Assembly: GCA_028703175.1 (NCBI GenBank)
Contig: JAQVNJ010000012.1
Coordinates: 1 to 64,000 of the forward strand
Direction: 5' to 3'
DNA from: JAAYCB01 sp012744395
GTDB taxonomy: Bacteria; Planctomycetota; Planctomycetia; Pirellulales; Thermoguttaceae
DNA: 64,000 nucleotides
Positions 29,670 through 38,549 of the stretch are shown in pieces. The translations under genes and the position numbers were made by a program. Position 1 is the first letter of the stretch, and each line of letters starts with the position of its first letter. Under the pieces are notes generated by a model. That model did not search any database and had not been told where the DNA came from. It saw nothing but the letters and a program-made list of their open reading frames with translations.

Positions 29670-30365
29670 TCACCGCCAATTCCAGAACCAGTATGAGTAA
29701 TCCGCGATCAACTGCCGATTCGGTTTACCCTGGTTGACCTCCAGTTCACCCAGTGGCAGGGTCACCAAGCGCCCTTCCTGACGAGCTTCACAAAAGATGC
29801 CATATGTTTCATCGATCATCGGTTCGCCAGGATCGCCAAGGCCAACGACCTTTACCGGTATCGTTCTGCTGGAGAAGGGGCCGGTTTCCACGGTATACCT
29901 AGCCCCGAAGGGAAAGACCAGGTCCTTCGACAGGCGCTCTTGGTATCTCTGCAACATTTCGTAGTCCACAGCAGGCAGTGGATCATTACTGGTCAGCCCA
30001 AACACCATCCTCACCCGATCATCTTGATCTCTGGGGGAAAGTGGCTTCGTCGTGATTTCCGTAGGCTGCTCGATGTCGAGGGGGCCACCTTCGTCCGGCT
30101 CCAAGTCATCTTCGCCCAGCCAATACTCCTCCAATTCCATGCCATCCCGGTCGCAACGTTTCTTGACGACGGGATGGATGGCAGCAAGTATCTCGCGGCT
30201 CCACCGGACAGTGAACATGCCGTCCTTGTCGGATGCGGAGATAATCCCAGCCCATCCGCCCAGCGGCATATCCGGGTATTCAGTGTCCCTGATGCCTCGT
30301 TTCACCCGAACCCGATCTCCGACCTTGAACTTGGCCGGGGCAGGCGATCCTCTCTTCTTCGCCAT
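29670..30365 (-). CDS. Hypothetical protein with SH3-like N-terminal domain
   Basis: The protein is 231 residues. Residues 10-85 (KFKVGDRVRVKRGIRDTEYP, PLGGWAGIISASDKDGMFTV) look like a small beta-barrel of KOW/SH3 type. A motif WLGEDDLEPDE follows, and the C-terminal half may be a second beta-rich domain. The exact function is unknown. Base composition is near 52% GC, clearly below neighbours, which suggests recent transfer, and a recD2 relic abuts its end. Start 30365 has AGGAGGA upstream. Confidence 0.7.
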   Translation of the reverse strand: MAKKRGSPAPAKFKVGDRVRVKRGIRDTEYPDMPLGGWAGIISASDKDGMFTVRWSREILAAIHPVVKKRCDRDGMELEEYWLGEDDLEPDEGGPLDIEQPTEITTKPLSPRDQDDRVRMVFGLTSNDPLPAVDYEMLQRYQERLSKDLVFPFGARYTVETGPFSSRTIPVKVVGLGDPGEPMIDETYGIFCEARQEGRLVTLPLGELEVNQGKPNRQLIADYSYWFWNWR

Positions 30366-30670
30366 GGTCCGCTCCTCCTGTGGCTGATATGCTGGCACTT
30401 CCCTCACACTGGTCTATGCCAGGCAATCTTGGGGGTCGACCCCTCCGTCTTACCACAGGCGACGGTGCCCGTCGCCATGCTTATCCCATTTTCAAGACTG
30501 AGTTCAACACGAGCGCTGGAGACACCCCAAGTTTACCGGGAGTGAACCGCGTGGCCAACCGTTGCTCCGGCCGCCACAATCCGCCGCGCGACGCTTGCCG
30601 CCGAGCGGAGAGGCGCTAGAATTCATTCGGCCAGCGGGGGTTGCTGCTTGCCTGGCAGGGGAGGTGGCCG
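30366..30670. other. Spacer of lower GC, no recognised feature
   Basis: This is a 305-bp gap between the divergent genes at 30365 and 30671. No hairpin with a T-run and no convincing promoter were identified. It shares the lower GC of the preceding gene in its first half. Confidence 0.4.
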
Positions 30671-31504
30671 ATGCTCAAGAGCATACTCATCGGGCTGGAC
30701 GGTTCTGACTACAGCGAAGTCGCGCTGGAACTGGGCCTTCAGTGGGCCAAGCAGTGCGATGCCGTGCTCGTCGGGTTGGGAATCGTCGACGTACCGACAA
30801 GCCGCAGCCACGAGCCGGTGCCGATCGGCGGCGGACTGTTCCGGATGGAGCGGGATGAAGACCGGATCGCCGCGGCGCGCGGCAAGGTCGAGCGGCGCCT
30901 CGACGCGTTCAACGACCGATGCGACCGGGCTGGAGTATCCTGCAAGGTGATCGACGAGGCGGGCTTGCCGTATGAGGAGATTCTCCGCAAGTCGCACCGC
31001 CACGACCTGGTGCTGCTCGGGCATGAGACCCATTTTCATTTCGAGACGCATGACAAGCCGGATCAGACCCTGTGGCGCGTGCTGAGGCGCGAATCGCGCC
31101 CCGTGGCGATTGCCCCGCCGCAACTCCAGCCGGGCTCGTCGGTCGTGCTCGCCTATGACGAAAGCCCCCAGGCGGATCGCGCCCTGCAAGCCTTTCAGGC
31201 CTCGGGGCTGGATTTCGGCGAGGAGGTGGTTGTGCTGTGCATCGGCACCACCGAGGAGCAGGCCGGCGGTCAGGCCGAGGAGGCCGTGGAGTATTTGCAG
31301 TCGCATGGCATCCGCGCCGCCTCTTGCCCGCGGATGTCGTCCGCGCCCACTGGGCAGATCATCGTTCAAGAGGTCCGCAATCGCCGCGCGCGGCTCTTGG
31401 TCATGGGAGTCAGCAGGCACTCCACGCTCCGCGATCTGTTGCTCGGCGGTGTGACCAAGACCGTCTTGCGGGAGAGCCCGGCCCCCGTCTTCTTCAGCGA
31501 TTGA
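30671..31504 (+). CDS. Tandem-domain universal stress protein
   Basis: The protein is 277 residues with two UspA repeats. Repeat one opens MLKSILIGLDGSDYSEVALE; repeat two opens SSVVLAYDESPQADRALQAF and ends with LLVMGVSRHSTLRDLLLGGV, the ATP-loop region. The glycine pattern in that loop is partly altered (Ser and Arg positions), so nucleotide binding may be weak in that domain. ATG 30671 follows GAGGTGG. Cytoplasmic stress-survival role by family. Confidence 0.88.
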   Translation: MLKSILIGLDGSDYSEVALELGLQWAKQCDAVLVGLGIVDVPTSRSHEPVPIGGGLFRMERDEDRIAAARGKVERRLDAFNDRCDRAGVSCKVIDEAGLPYEEILRKSHRHDLVLLGHETHFHFETHDKPDQTLWRVLRRESRPVAIAPPQLQPGSSVVLAYDESPQADRALQAFQASGLDFGEEVVVLCIGTTEEQAGGQAEEAVEYLQSHGIRAASCPRMSSAPTGQIIVQEVRNRRARLLVMGVSRHSTLRDLLLGGVTKTVLRESPAPVFFSD

Positions 31505-31632
31505 CGCCCGGCGGCATCCATGCTCGACCGGCGCTCGCGTCTCGTCGCGTGAAATCGCCCCGCGCCCGCCAACGGCAGCGGCTTTCGAACATCGCGCGCA
31601 CGGCCCCCTCCGAACCACCCTGTCGGTCGCGG

Positions 31633-32403
31633 TCAGTGATGCGCGGAACGGCGCCACCAATAGTAGTATTGTCCCTCCAAATCCGCACGGCTGGGGAACG
31701 GATAGAACAGCATTTCGTGCTGGTCGCCCACGTAGACGCCCGTCTTGATGCAGTGGTAGGGGAACTGCTGCGGATGGAGCCGATCGACTGTCTTGGTGTG
31801 CTTGTGCTCGTGGGCCTGCAACTCCAGCAGGCACTCGCGCAAATGCCAGAACCGGTCGGGGTAGTAGAGCTCGCGGGGCGTCCCTTGCCGCGGATCCGCG
31901 GCCAGGTCCCCCAGGTCGATGTCGGCAAAGCAGATTCTCGGCACAAACAGCGGCTTGCTCGGATCGGTGATGAAACGGACGAACGCCGGCGGGTCCAGCT
32001 CGCTGGCGATCAACGGATGGACCGGGCAGAGTTCCTGATAGAGGTAGAAATTGTCGGACAATCGCGGCGGCTCCGTCGACGCCTTCAACTCCAGCACCTG
32101 GCCGCGAACCGTGACCAGCCACAGGCTGCCCAAGGCCCCCAACGGCAATCGCTCCAGCACACGGTAGATCGCCAGATAGAGGGAATGCTTGGGCCGCCCG
32201 TCTGGGTGGGGCACACACCGCCGGCCGACCAGGCTGAAATCGAACTCCGTGCTCGCCAGGCCCTCCTTCAGATCGAAGAACATCGCCTGGTCATTGGCGC
32301 TCTTCTTGGTGCCGATCGCCAGGTACCTGCCGAACTCCTCCGGCGGCAATTGCGATGCCACCAGCGACTCCGGACTCATCGAAAAATAGAGATATCGCCG
32401 CAT
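31633..32403 (-). CDS. Hypothetical conserved protein
   Basis: The protein is 256 residues with no domain recognised. It starts MRRYLYFSMSPESLVASQLP and ends with an aromatic cluster (LEGQYYYWWRRSAHH). There is no signal peptide or membrane segment. Its HEHKHTKTVDRLHPQ stretch is His-rich and could bind metal, but that is speculation. GAGGG lies before the ATG at 32403. Its neighbours are a stress protein and a secreted cytochrome-like protein, with no clear functional link. Confidence 0.6.
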   Translation of the reverse strand: MRRYLYFSMSPESLVASQLPPEEFGRYLAIGTKKSANDQAMFFDLKEGLASTEFDFSLVGRRCVPHPDGRPKHSLYLAIYRVLERLPLGALGSLWLVTVRGQVLELKASTEPPRLSDNFYLYQELCPVHPLIASELDPPAFVRFITDPSKPLFVPRICFADIDLGDLAADPRQGTPRELYYPDRFWHLRECLLELQAHEHKHTKTVDRLHPQQFPYHCIKTGVYVGDQHEMLFYPFPSRADLEGQYYYWWRRSAHH

Positions 32404-32822
32404 CGCCACCCCTCCCTTGTCCAGCCTTTCGACAGACCTTCGTGGAGAGCCGATGCTGGGCTTCCCCGTCGCCAAGATCAGGCTGACACCCCACGGACAT
32501 TATAAGGCCCGAGCAGAAGTTGGCCAGGAATCGGTTCCGGCTTGTCATCTCGCCAGACCTCCCTGGTTCCCAAGCTCCGGCTTGGGAACGCCTGGCCCAG
32601 GCAGGGCATACTGCCAGGCGGCGCCAGGAATGATGAAAATCATCGTCGGGGGGATCGGAAGGTTCCCAAGCTGGAGCTTGGGAACCAGAGAAGAGGCTGG
32701 AGCTTGGGAATCCGGAGAGACGTTCGACGCCAGGTTGATTGACTAGTTCGCGGGAAGACGCCATCTTGGGGGGTGTTCTCTCAGGAAGCGGCAGTCGCGG
32801 CCCGCGCGGAGGAGGATTGTCT
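32404..32822. repeat. Divergent spacer with a cluster of GGTTCCCAAGCT-family palindromes
   Basis: Three copies of one palindromic repeat lie in this 419-bp gap: GTTCCCAAGC(TCCG)GCTTGGGAAC at 32566-32589; GGTTCCCAAG and partner at 32661-32686; and a half-site at 32697-32713. Related copies occur at 41403-41430, 41482-41505 and 63717-63745. The promoters for both flanking genes must lie here too. Confidence 0.7.
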
Positions 32823-35684
32823 ATGACAAAGCGATGCAAATACCCGTGCATGAAGTCGGCCCTGTCGCTGGCGGTCTGTCTTGGCGTCGTAGGCGCGGCA
32901 TCGGCCGAAGCGAATGCCAGAGGCGGCCCGGCGCTGACCCGCAGCCAGGTCGAAGCCGATTGGCTGAAGCAGGCCGAGCTTCGCTTTCCCGCGCGATCGG
33001 AAGAGACGTCAACGGATGCCGACGCGGCGGGCGGTTGCGACGGGCTGATCGACGGCAAGTGGGGGTTCCACACGGCCAACGAGAAGAATCCCTGGTGGCA
33101 AGTTGACCTCCAACAGGCCGTCAGCATCGACCGGATCGTGATCTACAACCGCTGCGAAAAGGGGATGGCCGAGCGCGCCTCGCAAATCATGATCCTCGTG
33201 GGCGACGCGCCCGAGCGACTCGCCGTGGCTTATCGGCACGGCGGGCAAGTCTTCTACGGCCACAGCGGGGGCGATCCGCTTTCGGTCCGCTTCGGCGGCA
33301 AGCCGGCCCGTTACGTTCGCCTGCAACTTCCCACGACGAGCTATTTCCATCTGGATGAAGTGCAGATCTTCGCCAGCGGATCGGAGGAGAACGTCGCCCG
33401 AGGGAAACCGGCGACGCAAAGCAGCACGAGCCAGTGGTCCAAGCCGGCCGCGAAGCTGGAGATGGGCTGGCCGGCGATCGTCAGGGCGACGATTGAGCGG
33501 GGCGGCCGCCTGGCGGAGTCGCTTGCCCGGTTGGAGGTCGACGTGACGCGTTTGCGCGTCGTCCTGCGGCAGGTTGCCGCCAGCGCGGAACGGCTGCCGG
33601 CCACCGCGGAGGAGGCCTGGCGGGCCTGTTACTTCAATGCCCGAGGGGCGATTCGCAACGCGCTCGTCAGCCACCCGCTGCTCGATTTCGACTCGATCCT
33701 GTTCGTCAAGCGGGCGCCGACGCAGTTCCCCCACCTTTCCGACCAGTGCTACGGCTGGTGGTCGCGGCCGGGCGGCGGCGTGTACGTTCTCGACGGCTTC
33801 AAGTCGCCGAGCCCCTCGCTCCGCTGCCTGACGAGCCAGTTTGCCCCCGGCAATTTCGCGCAGCCGGACCTCGATTTCGACGGTCAGCGGCTGGTCGTCG
33901 CCTACGCCAGGCACTACCGGCACGTCGCCGAGGTCCAGGACAAGGTTGTCAAGGCGAACATGCCCGAGGACTCCTTCTACCACCTCTACGAGACCAACCT
34001 CGACGGCGGCCAGACGCGGCGTCTGACAAGGGGGCGCTACGACGATTTCGACGGCCGCTATCTTCCCGACGGGCGGCTGCTGTTCCTCTCCACGCGCAAG
34101 GGGACGTTTCTCCAGTGCTCGGCGGAGAACACGGCCAAGACGCTCACGGCGGACCTGCCTGACAGCTATGTCCGCTGCGGCGGCGGCAATTCCCGCCCCG
34201 TACCGGTGTTCACCCTCCACGTGATGAATCCTGACGGCGGCGGGATCGCGCCCCTCTCGGCCTTCGAGACGTTCGAGTATTCGCCGTCGCTCGCCGCCGA
34301 CGGCCGGATTCTCTATTGCCGGTGGGACTATATCGACCGCTTCAACGGCCACTTCTTCAGCCTCTGGTCCTCCAACCAGGACGGCAGCAACGCCCAGCTT
34401 GTTTACGGCAATTACACCAGGGCGCCGCAGGCCACGATGGAGCCGCGCGAAGTGCCGGGCTCGACCAAGATTCTCTTCACCGGCGCGGCGCACCATTCGA
34501 TCACCGGCGGGTCGCTGGCGCTGCTCGACCGCACCAAGGGGACCGAGGGCGAGGGGCCGATCACCCGGCTGACGCCCGAGGCGCCGTTCCCGGAGACTGA
34601 GCAAAACGTCGGCCACTACTATGCCAACCCCTGGCCGCTTTCGGAAGACCTCTACCTGGTGAGCTGGTCGAACCGCCGCCTGCCACCGCATAGCCGCGTG
34701 ACCACGGACGAAGCCAACCCGGTCAACGCCCAGGGAATCTACCTGCTCGACCGCCACGGCAATCTGGAGCTCCTCCACCGCGACGCGGCGATCTCGAGCA
34801 TGTCGCCGATCCCGGTTCGCTCCCGGCCGCGTCCGCCCATTCAACCCGCAAAGCCCCGGTACGCGGCCTCGGGCGTGGGCCGCTATCTCCTCCAGGATAT
34901 CTATTCGGGCCTGGCGGGGATCGAGCGCGGAGGGGTCAAGCGAATCCGGATCATCGGCGTGCCGCCCAAGGTCCAGCCGCACATGAACGTCCCCGCGCTC
35001 GGCGTCAGCCGGGAGGAGACGGGCAAATACGTGATCGGCTCCGCGCCGGTCGAAGCCGATGGATCGGCGTTGTTCGAAGTGCCGTCGGGAGTGCCGCTGT
35101 TTTTCCAGGCCTTGGACGAACGGGGACGCGCCGTCCAGACGATGCGCTCGCTGACCTACGTGCAGGCCGGTGAGACGCTCTCCTGCGCCGGTTGCCACGA
35201 GAATCGGGAGACCGCCCCCAAGGCCGCCGCCCCGCTGGCCCTGGCCAGGGGCGCTTCGCCGCTGCGGCCCGGATGCGAGGGCTCATGGCCCCTGCGATTC
35301 GATACGCTGGTCCAGCCGGCGCTCGATCGCCGTTGCGTGAGCTGCCACCGGCCGGGCGGCAAATGCCCCGAATACGATCTGACCGGCGACAAGTCGCACG
35401 CGGCCCTGCTCGCCCATGCCGACAACGACCTGGGCAGCCTCGTGTTCGAAAAGGACCTTTCCACGCCCGGCCAGTCCCCCTCGCTCAAGAGCAAGCTGCT
35501 AGAGTTCCTCGCCGCCGACAAGGTCCACAAGGAGATCAAGCTTGATGAGGATGAATTCGAGCGGCTTTATACCTGGATGGACACCTACGGCCACACGCAG
35601 GGCTCCTTCAGCCCCGAGCAGGAGGCCGAACTGGTCGAGTTCAAGAAGCGGTACCGGTTCTTATTCGCAGGGGGGGAGGAGTAG
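32823..35684 (+). CDS. Secreted HzsA-like protein: discoidin-like, beta-propeller and two CxxCH sites
   Basis: The protein is 953 residues with signal peptide MTKRCKYPCMKSALSLAVCL. The N-terminal part (about 70-205) resembles a discoidin/F5-8 domain (WWQVDLQQAVSIDRIVIYNR). The middle has beta-propeller repeats (DFDGRYLPDGRLLFLSTRKG and SLAADGRILYCRWDY). The C-terminus has two c-type haem sites, CAGCH (788-792) and CVSCH (838-842). The overall plan matches planctomycete proteins annotated with a hydrazine-synthase alpha-like middle domain. That does not imply anammox; no beta or gamma partner is present. Start 32823 follows AGGAGGA. Confidence 0.8.
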   Translation: MTKRCKYPCMKSALSLAVCLGVVGAASAEANARGGPALTRSQVEADWLKQAELRFPARSEETSTDADAAGGCDGLIDGKWGFHTANEKNPWWQVDLQQAVSIDRIVIYNRCEKGMAERASQIMILVGDAPERLAVAYRHGGQVFYGHSGGDPLSVRFGGKPARYVRLQLPTTSYFHLDEVQIFASGSEENVARGKPATQSSTSQWSKPAAKLEMGWPAIVRATIERGGRLAESLARLEVDVTRLRVVLRQVAASAERLPATAEEAWRACYFNARGAIRNALVSHPLLDFDSILFVKRAPTQFPHLSDQCYGWWSRPGGGVYVLDGFKSPSPSLRCLTSQFAPGNFAQPDLDFDGQRLVVAYARHYRHVAEVQDKVVKANMPEDSFYHLYETNLDGGQTRRLTRGRYDDFDGRYLPDGRLLFLSTRKGTFLQCSAENTAKTLTADLPDSYVRCGGGNSRPVPVFTLHVMNPDGGGIAPLSAFETFEYSPSLAADGRILYCRWDYIDRFNGHFFSLWSSNQDGSNAQLVYGNYTRAPQATMEPREVPGSTKILFTGAAHHSITGGSLALLDRTKGTEGEGPITRLTPEAPFPETEQNVGHYYANPWPLSEDLYLVSWSNRRLPPHSRVTTDEANPVNAQGIYLLDRHGNLELLHRDAAISSMSPIPVRSRPRPPIQPAKPRYAASGVGRYLLQDIYSGLAGIERGGVKRIRIIGVPPKVQPHMNVPALGVSREETGKYVIGSAPVEADGSALFEVPSGVPLFFQALDERGRAVQTMRSLTYVQAGETLSCAGCHENRETAPKAAAPLALARGASPLRPGCEGSWPLRFDTLVQPALDRRCVSCHRPGGKCPEYDLTGDKSHAALLAHADNDLGSLVFEKDLSTPGQSPSLKSKLLEFLAADKVHKEIKLDEDEFERLYTWMDTYGHTQGSFSPEQEAELVEFKKRYRFLFAGGEE

Positions 35685-35876
35685 CGGTCAGCGGGCAGGC
35701 CACAATTCACAGGCTGCAAGCGCCAGCAGTCTGCGAGGCGCCGCTCACCAACCTCTCGTCGGCGGAGCGACTGGCCAGGCCATGATGCGGCTTGCTTGCA
35801 GAATCGGCAGAAATCGTTAGACTTCCGAGCATCGGCAAAGTGGCAGGGAGACAACCGGACCAAAGGATACCGACGC

Positions 35877-36782
35877 ATGTCATCCGATTGCAGAATCACG
35901 CGGCGCGCGGTGCTCGTCGGCGCGGCGCAGGCGGCGGTTGCCGCCGGCATGTCGCGCGCGGAAGGGCCGGTTCGGCGCCAGCCCGGGCTGACACGCGCCC
36001 AGCACGTCGTCTGGGACGCGCACGGCCATCTGAGCGCGCCGGGCGACACGCCCGCGGAGAAGCTCGCCAATCTGCTCAAGTTCGCCGACCGCATGGGGAT
36101 CGAGCGGGTGATCGTGTTCATGGGGTATCCCTGGTCGCAGGACCCCTCGCCCGATGAATTCCGCCGCCAGAACGACCAGGTTCTCGAAGCGGTCGAGCAT
36201 TCCCGGGGCCGTGCGTTGGGTTTCGTTTACCTCAACCCGCAGCACACCCAGGCGAGCCTCGACGAGTTGGATCGCTGCGTCGCCAAGGGGCCGATGGTCG
36301 GCGTCAAACTCTGGGTCGCGGTGCACTGCCACGAGGCCTGCCTCGATCCGATCGTCCGCCGGGCGGCTGAGTTGAAAGCACCCGTGCTTCAGCACACGTG
36401 GTCCAAGATCACCGGGAACCTGCCGGGCGAATCGACCGCCGCCGAGCTGGCCGCCCTGGCCGCGCGGCATCCCGCAGCGACGCTGATCGCCGCGCACAGC
36501 GGCGGGGATTGGGAGCCGGGCATTCGCGCGATCCGTTCGACAGCCAATGTCGTGGCCGAAATCTGCGGCGGGGATCCGGCGGCGGGCATGGTCGAGATGG
36601 CCGTCCGCGAGCTCGGCGCGGAGCGCGTGATCTACGGCAGCGACTTTTCCGGCCGCAGTTTCGCCTCCCAACTCGCCAAGGTCTACGGCGCCGACGTTCC
36701 AGAAGAAGCCAAGGCGCTGATCCTCTCAGGAAACATCCGGAGAATCCTCGCGCCGATTCTCGCCGCCAAGGGGATTGCCTGA
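35877..36782 (+). CDS. Tat-exported amidohydrolase (Amidohydrolase_2 family)
   Basis: The protein is 301 residues. A Tat signal (TRRAVLVGAAQAAVAAGM) precedes a TIM-barrel hydrolase with WDAHGHLSAPGD (the HxH metal site), QHTWSK, IAAHSGGDW and VIYGSDFSG (the late Asp). It probably hydrolyses or decarboxylates a small carboxylate or lactone; the substrate is unknown. The start 35877 is the first ATG that keeps the Tat motif intact. Its stop overlaps the next start (TGATG). Confidence 0.85.
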   Translation: MSSDCRITRRAVLVGAAQAAVAAGMSRAEGPVRRQPGLTRAQHVVWDAHGHLSAPGDTPAEKLANLLKFADRMGIERVIVFMGYPWSQDPSPDEFRRQNDQVLEAVEHSRGRALGFVYLNPQHTQASLDELDRCVAKGPMVGVKLWVAVHCHEACLDPIVRRAAELKAPVLQHTWSKITGNLPGESTAAELAALAARHPAATLIAAHSGGDWEPGIRAIRSTANVVAEICGGDPAAGMVEMAVRELGAERVIYGSDFSGRSFASQLAKVYGADVPEEAKALILSGNIRRILAPILAAKGIA

Positions 36783-37552
36783 TGATCACCGACGTGAACG
36801 TCAACCTGTCGCGATGGCCCTTCCGCCGGCTCCCCTGCGACGAGCCCGCCAGGCTGGTCGAGCGGCTCGAGGCCTGCGGCGTCACGCAGGCCTGGGCCGG
36901 CAGCTTCGACGGCCTGTTGCACAAGGATTTGGGCGGCGTCAACGCCCGGCTGGCCGAGGACTGCCGCAAGGCTCCGGCGGGCCTGCTGCGCCCCTTCGGC
37001 GCCGTCAACCCAACGCTGCCCGATTGGCGCGAGGACCTCCGCCGCTGCCACGAAGACTACCACATGCCGGGCATCCGGCTGCATCCGAATTACCACGGAT
37101 ACCGGCTGGATGATCCGCTGTTTGCCGAGTTGCTCGCCGAGGCCGAACGGCGCGGATTGGTCGTCGCGCTGGCCGTTCGCATGGAAGACCCGCGGATGCA
37201 GCACCCCTTGACGCGGGTGCCGGATGTCGACACGGGGCCCCTGCCGGCCCTGCTGGCCAACCGGCCCGGGTTGCGGCTGGTCTTGCTCAACGCGCTCGGC
37301 CCGCTCCGGGGGGCCGCAATCACCTCACTCATCGGCGCCGGGCAGGTCTGCTTCGAGATATCGACGCTCGAAGGAGTCGGCGGCATCGGCAGCCTGCTCG
37401 ATCGCTTCCCGCTCGACCGGCTTCTGTTCGGCTCGCATTTTCCGTACTTCCTGCTGGAATCGGCGATCCTCAAGCTCCAGGAGTCGGACTTGTCCGCCGA
37501 ACAGGTGAAGGCGATCACGCGCGAGAATGCCGCGAGCATACTCGCAAAGTGA
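36782..37552 (+). CDS. Amidohydrolase-like TIM-barrel protein without the usual HxH site
   Basis: The protein is 256 residues and translationally coupled to the upstream amidohydrolase (ATG shares the A of TGA). The fold is clearly related (GIRLHPNYHGYRLDDPLF, LLFGSHFPYFLLESA), but the N-terminal metal motif reads DVNVNLSRWPF, with Asn where the two His ligands are expected. It may bind a different metal set or act as a non-catalytic partner. There is no signal peptide, unlike its exported neighbour. Confidence 0.72.
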   Translation: MITDVNVNLSRWPFRRLPCDEPARLVERLEACGVTQAWAGSFDGLLHKDLGGVNARLAEDCRKAPAGLLRPFGAVNPTLPDWREDLRRCHEDYHMPGIRLHPNYHGYRLDDPLFAELLAEAERRGLVVALAVRMEDPRMQHPLTRVPDVDTGPLPALLANRPGLRLVLLNALGPLRGAAITSLIGAGQVCFEISTLEGVGGIGSLLDRFPLDRLLFGSHFPYFLLESAILKLQESDLSAEQVKAITRENAASILAK

Positions 37553-37622
37553 TCGCTCTGCGGGCTTGTCCGGCGATTCTTGAAGGATCCAGGCGAAAGG
37601 CCGTCGCCGGCAGGACACCCGG

Positions 37623-38510
37623 TTATTGCCCGCGGACGTTCATCCGCACCGCGTACAGGCCCTTCCGCGCCGTGATGAACAGCGTCTTCCGGTCCCTGCC
37701 CCCGAAGCAGACGTTGGCCGGAGGTTCGGGGACCTCGATCGTGGTGATGGCTTTACCCTCGGGGCTGTAGACGTGGACCACGTTGCGGGCCAGGTAGAGG
37801 TTGCCGCGCTCGTCGCGCGTCATGCCGTCGGCGCCGACCGGCGCGATCCGCTTGCGGTCGGCGAGCGATCCGTCGGCCTGGATGCGGTAGACGTACGTCC
37901 TGCCGCCCCCCGCGTCGGCCACGTAAAGGGTCTTGCCGTCGGTGGCGCCGAGCACTCCATTGGGCTTGACCAGATCGCCGATGACGCGGACCGGCTCCGG
38001 GCAATTCGGCGGCAGGTAATAGACGTGAAAGCCGTCCTGCTCCAGTCCGTCCTCCTGCCCGTAGCGAGGATCGCTAAAGTAGACGCCCCCCTTCGGATCC
38101 ACCCAGAGGTCGTTCGGGCTGTTGAGCTTCTTGCCCTGAAAGCCGTCGGCCAGAACGGCGACCTTTCCGTCCGGCGAGATCGACGTCAGGCGGCGATTGC
38201 CCCCTTCGCAGGCGAGCAGGTTGCCTTCGCGGTCGAAGTACAGCCCGTTGGCCTTGCCGCTGTTTTCGCGAAACGTCGTCAGCTTGCCGTCGACCGACCA
38301 CTTGTGAATCCGCTCGTTGGGGATGTCGGTGAAGTAGACGTCTCCCTCGCCGTTGCAGGCCGGCCCTTCGGTGAACGCGAATCCGCCGGCGAGCAATTCG
38401 ACTTTCGCGCCCGGCGCAACCAGTTCGGAAGCCGGCGCCGGCTGCGCGGCGGCAGCGATGAGAACAGCCAAGATGCCGATGTACCCCGCTGGCGCAGACT
38501 GCCTGATCAT
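37623..38510 (-). CDS. Secreted SMP-30/gluconolactonase-like protein
   Basis: The protein is 295 residues. Signal peptide (MIRQSAPAGYIGILAVLIAA) precedes a six-bladed beta-propeller with FTEGPACNGEGDVYFTDIPN, the NSPNDLWVDPKGGVYFSDPR metal-site blade and NGVLGATDGKTLYVADAGGG. Family members open sugar lactones. It is convergent with the amidohydrolase pair 70 bp away; the lactone substrate is unknown. Confidence 0.88.
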   Translation of the reverse strand: MIRQSAPAGYIGILAVLIAAAAQPAPASELVAPGAKVELLAGGFAFTEGPACNGEGDVYFTDIPNERIHKWSVDGKLTTFRENSGKANGLYFDREGNLLACEGGNRRLTSISPDGKVAVLADGFQGKKLNSPNDLWVDPKGGVYFSDPRYGQEDGLEQDGFHVYYLPPNCPEPVRVIGDLVKPNGVLGATDGKTLYVADAGGGRTYVYRIQADGSLADRKRIAPVGADGMTRDERGNLYLARNVVHVYSPEGKAITTIEVPEPPANVCFGGRDRKTLFITARKGLYAVRMNVRGQ

Positions 38511-38549
38511 GAATCTCTCCTTACCGGGTTGACCGCCCGCTGCGGCCGG

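Noticed and set aside
32823..35684. Evidence for anammox metabolism
   Set aside because: Hydrazine-synthase alpha-like middle domains are widespread in non-anammox planctomycetes, and no beta or gamma subunit is present.
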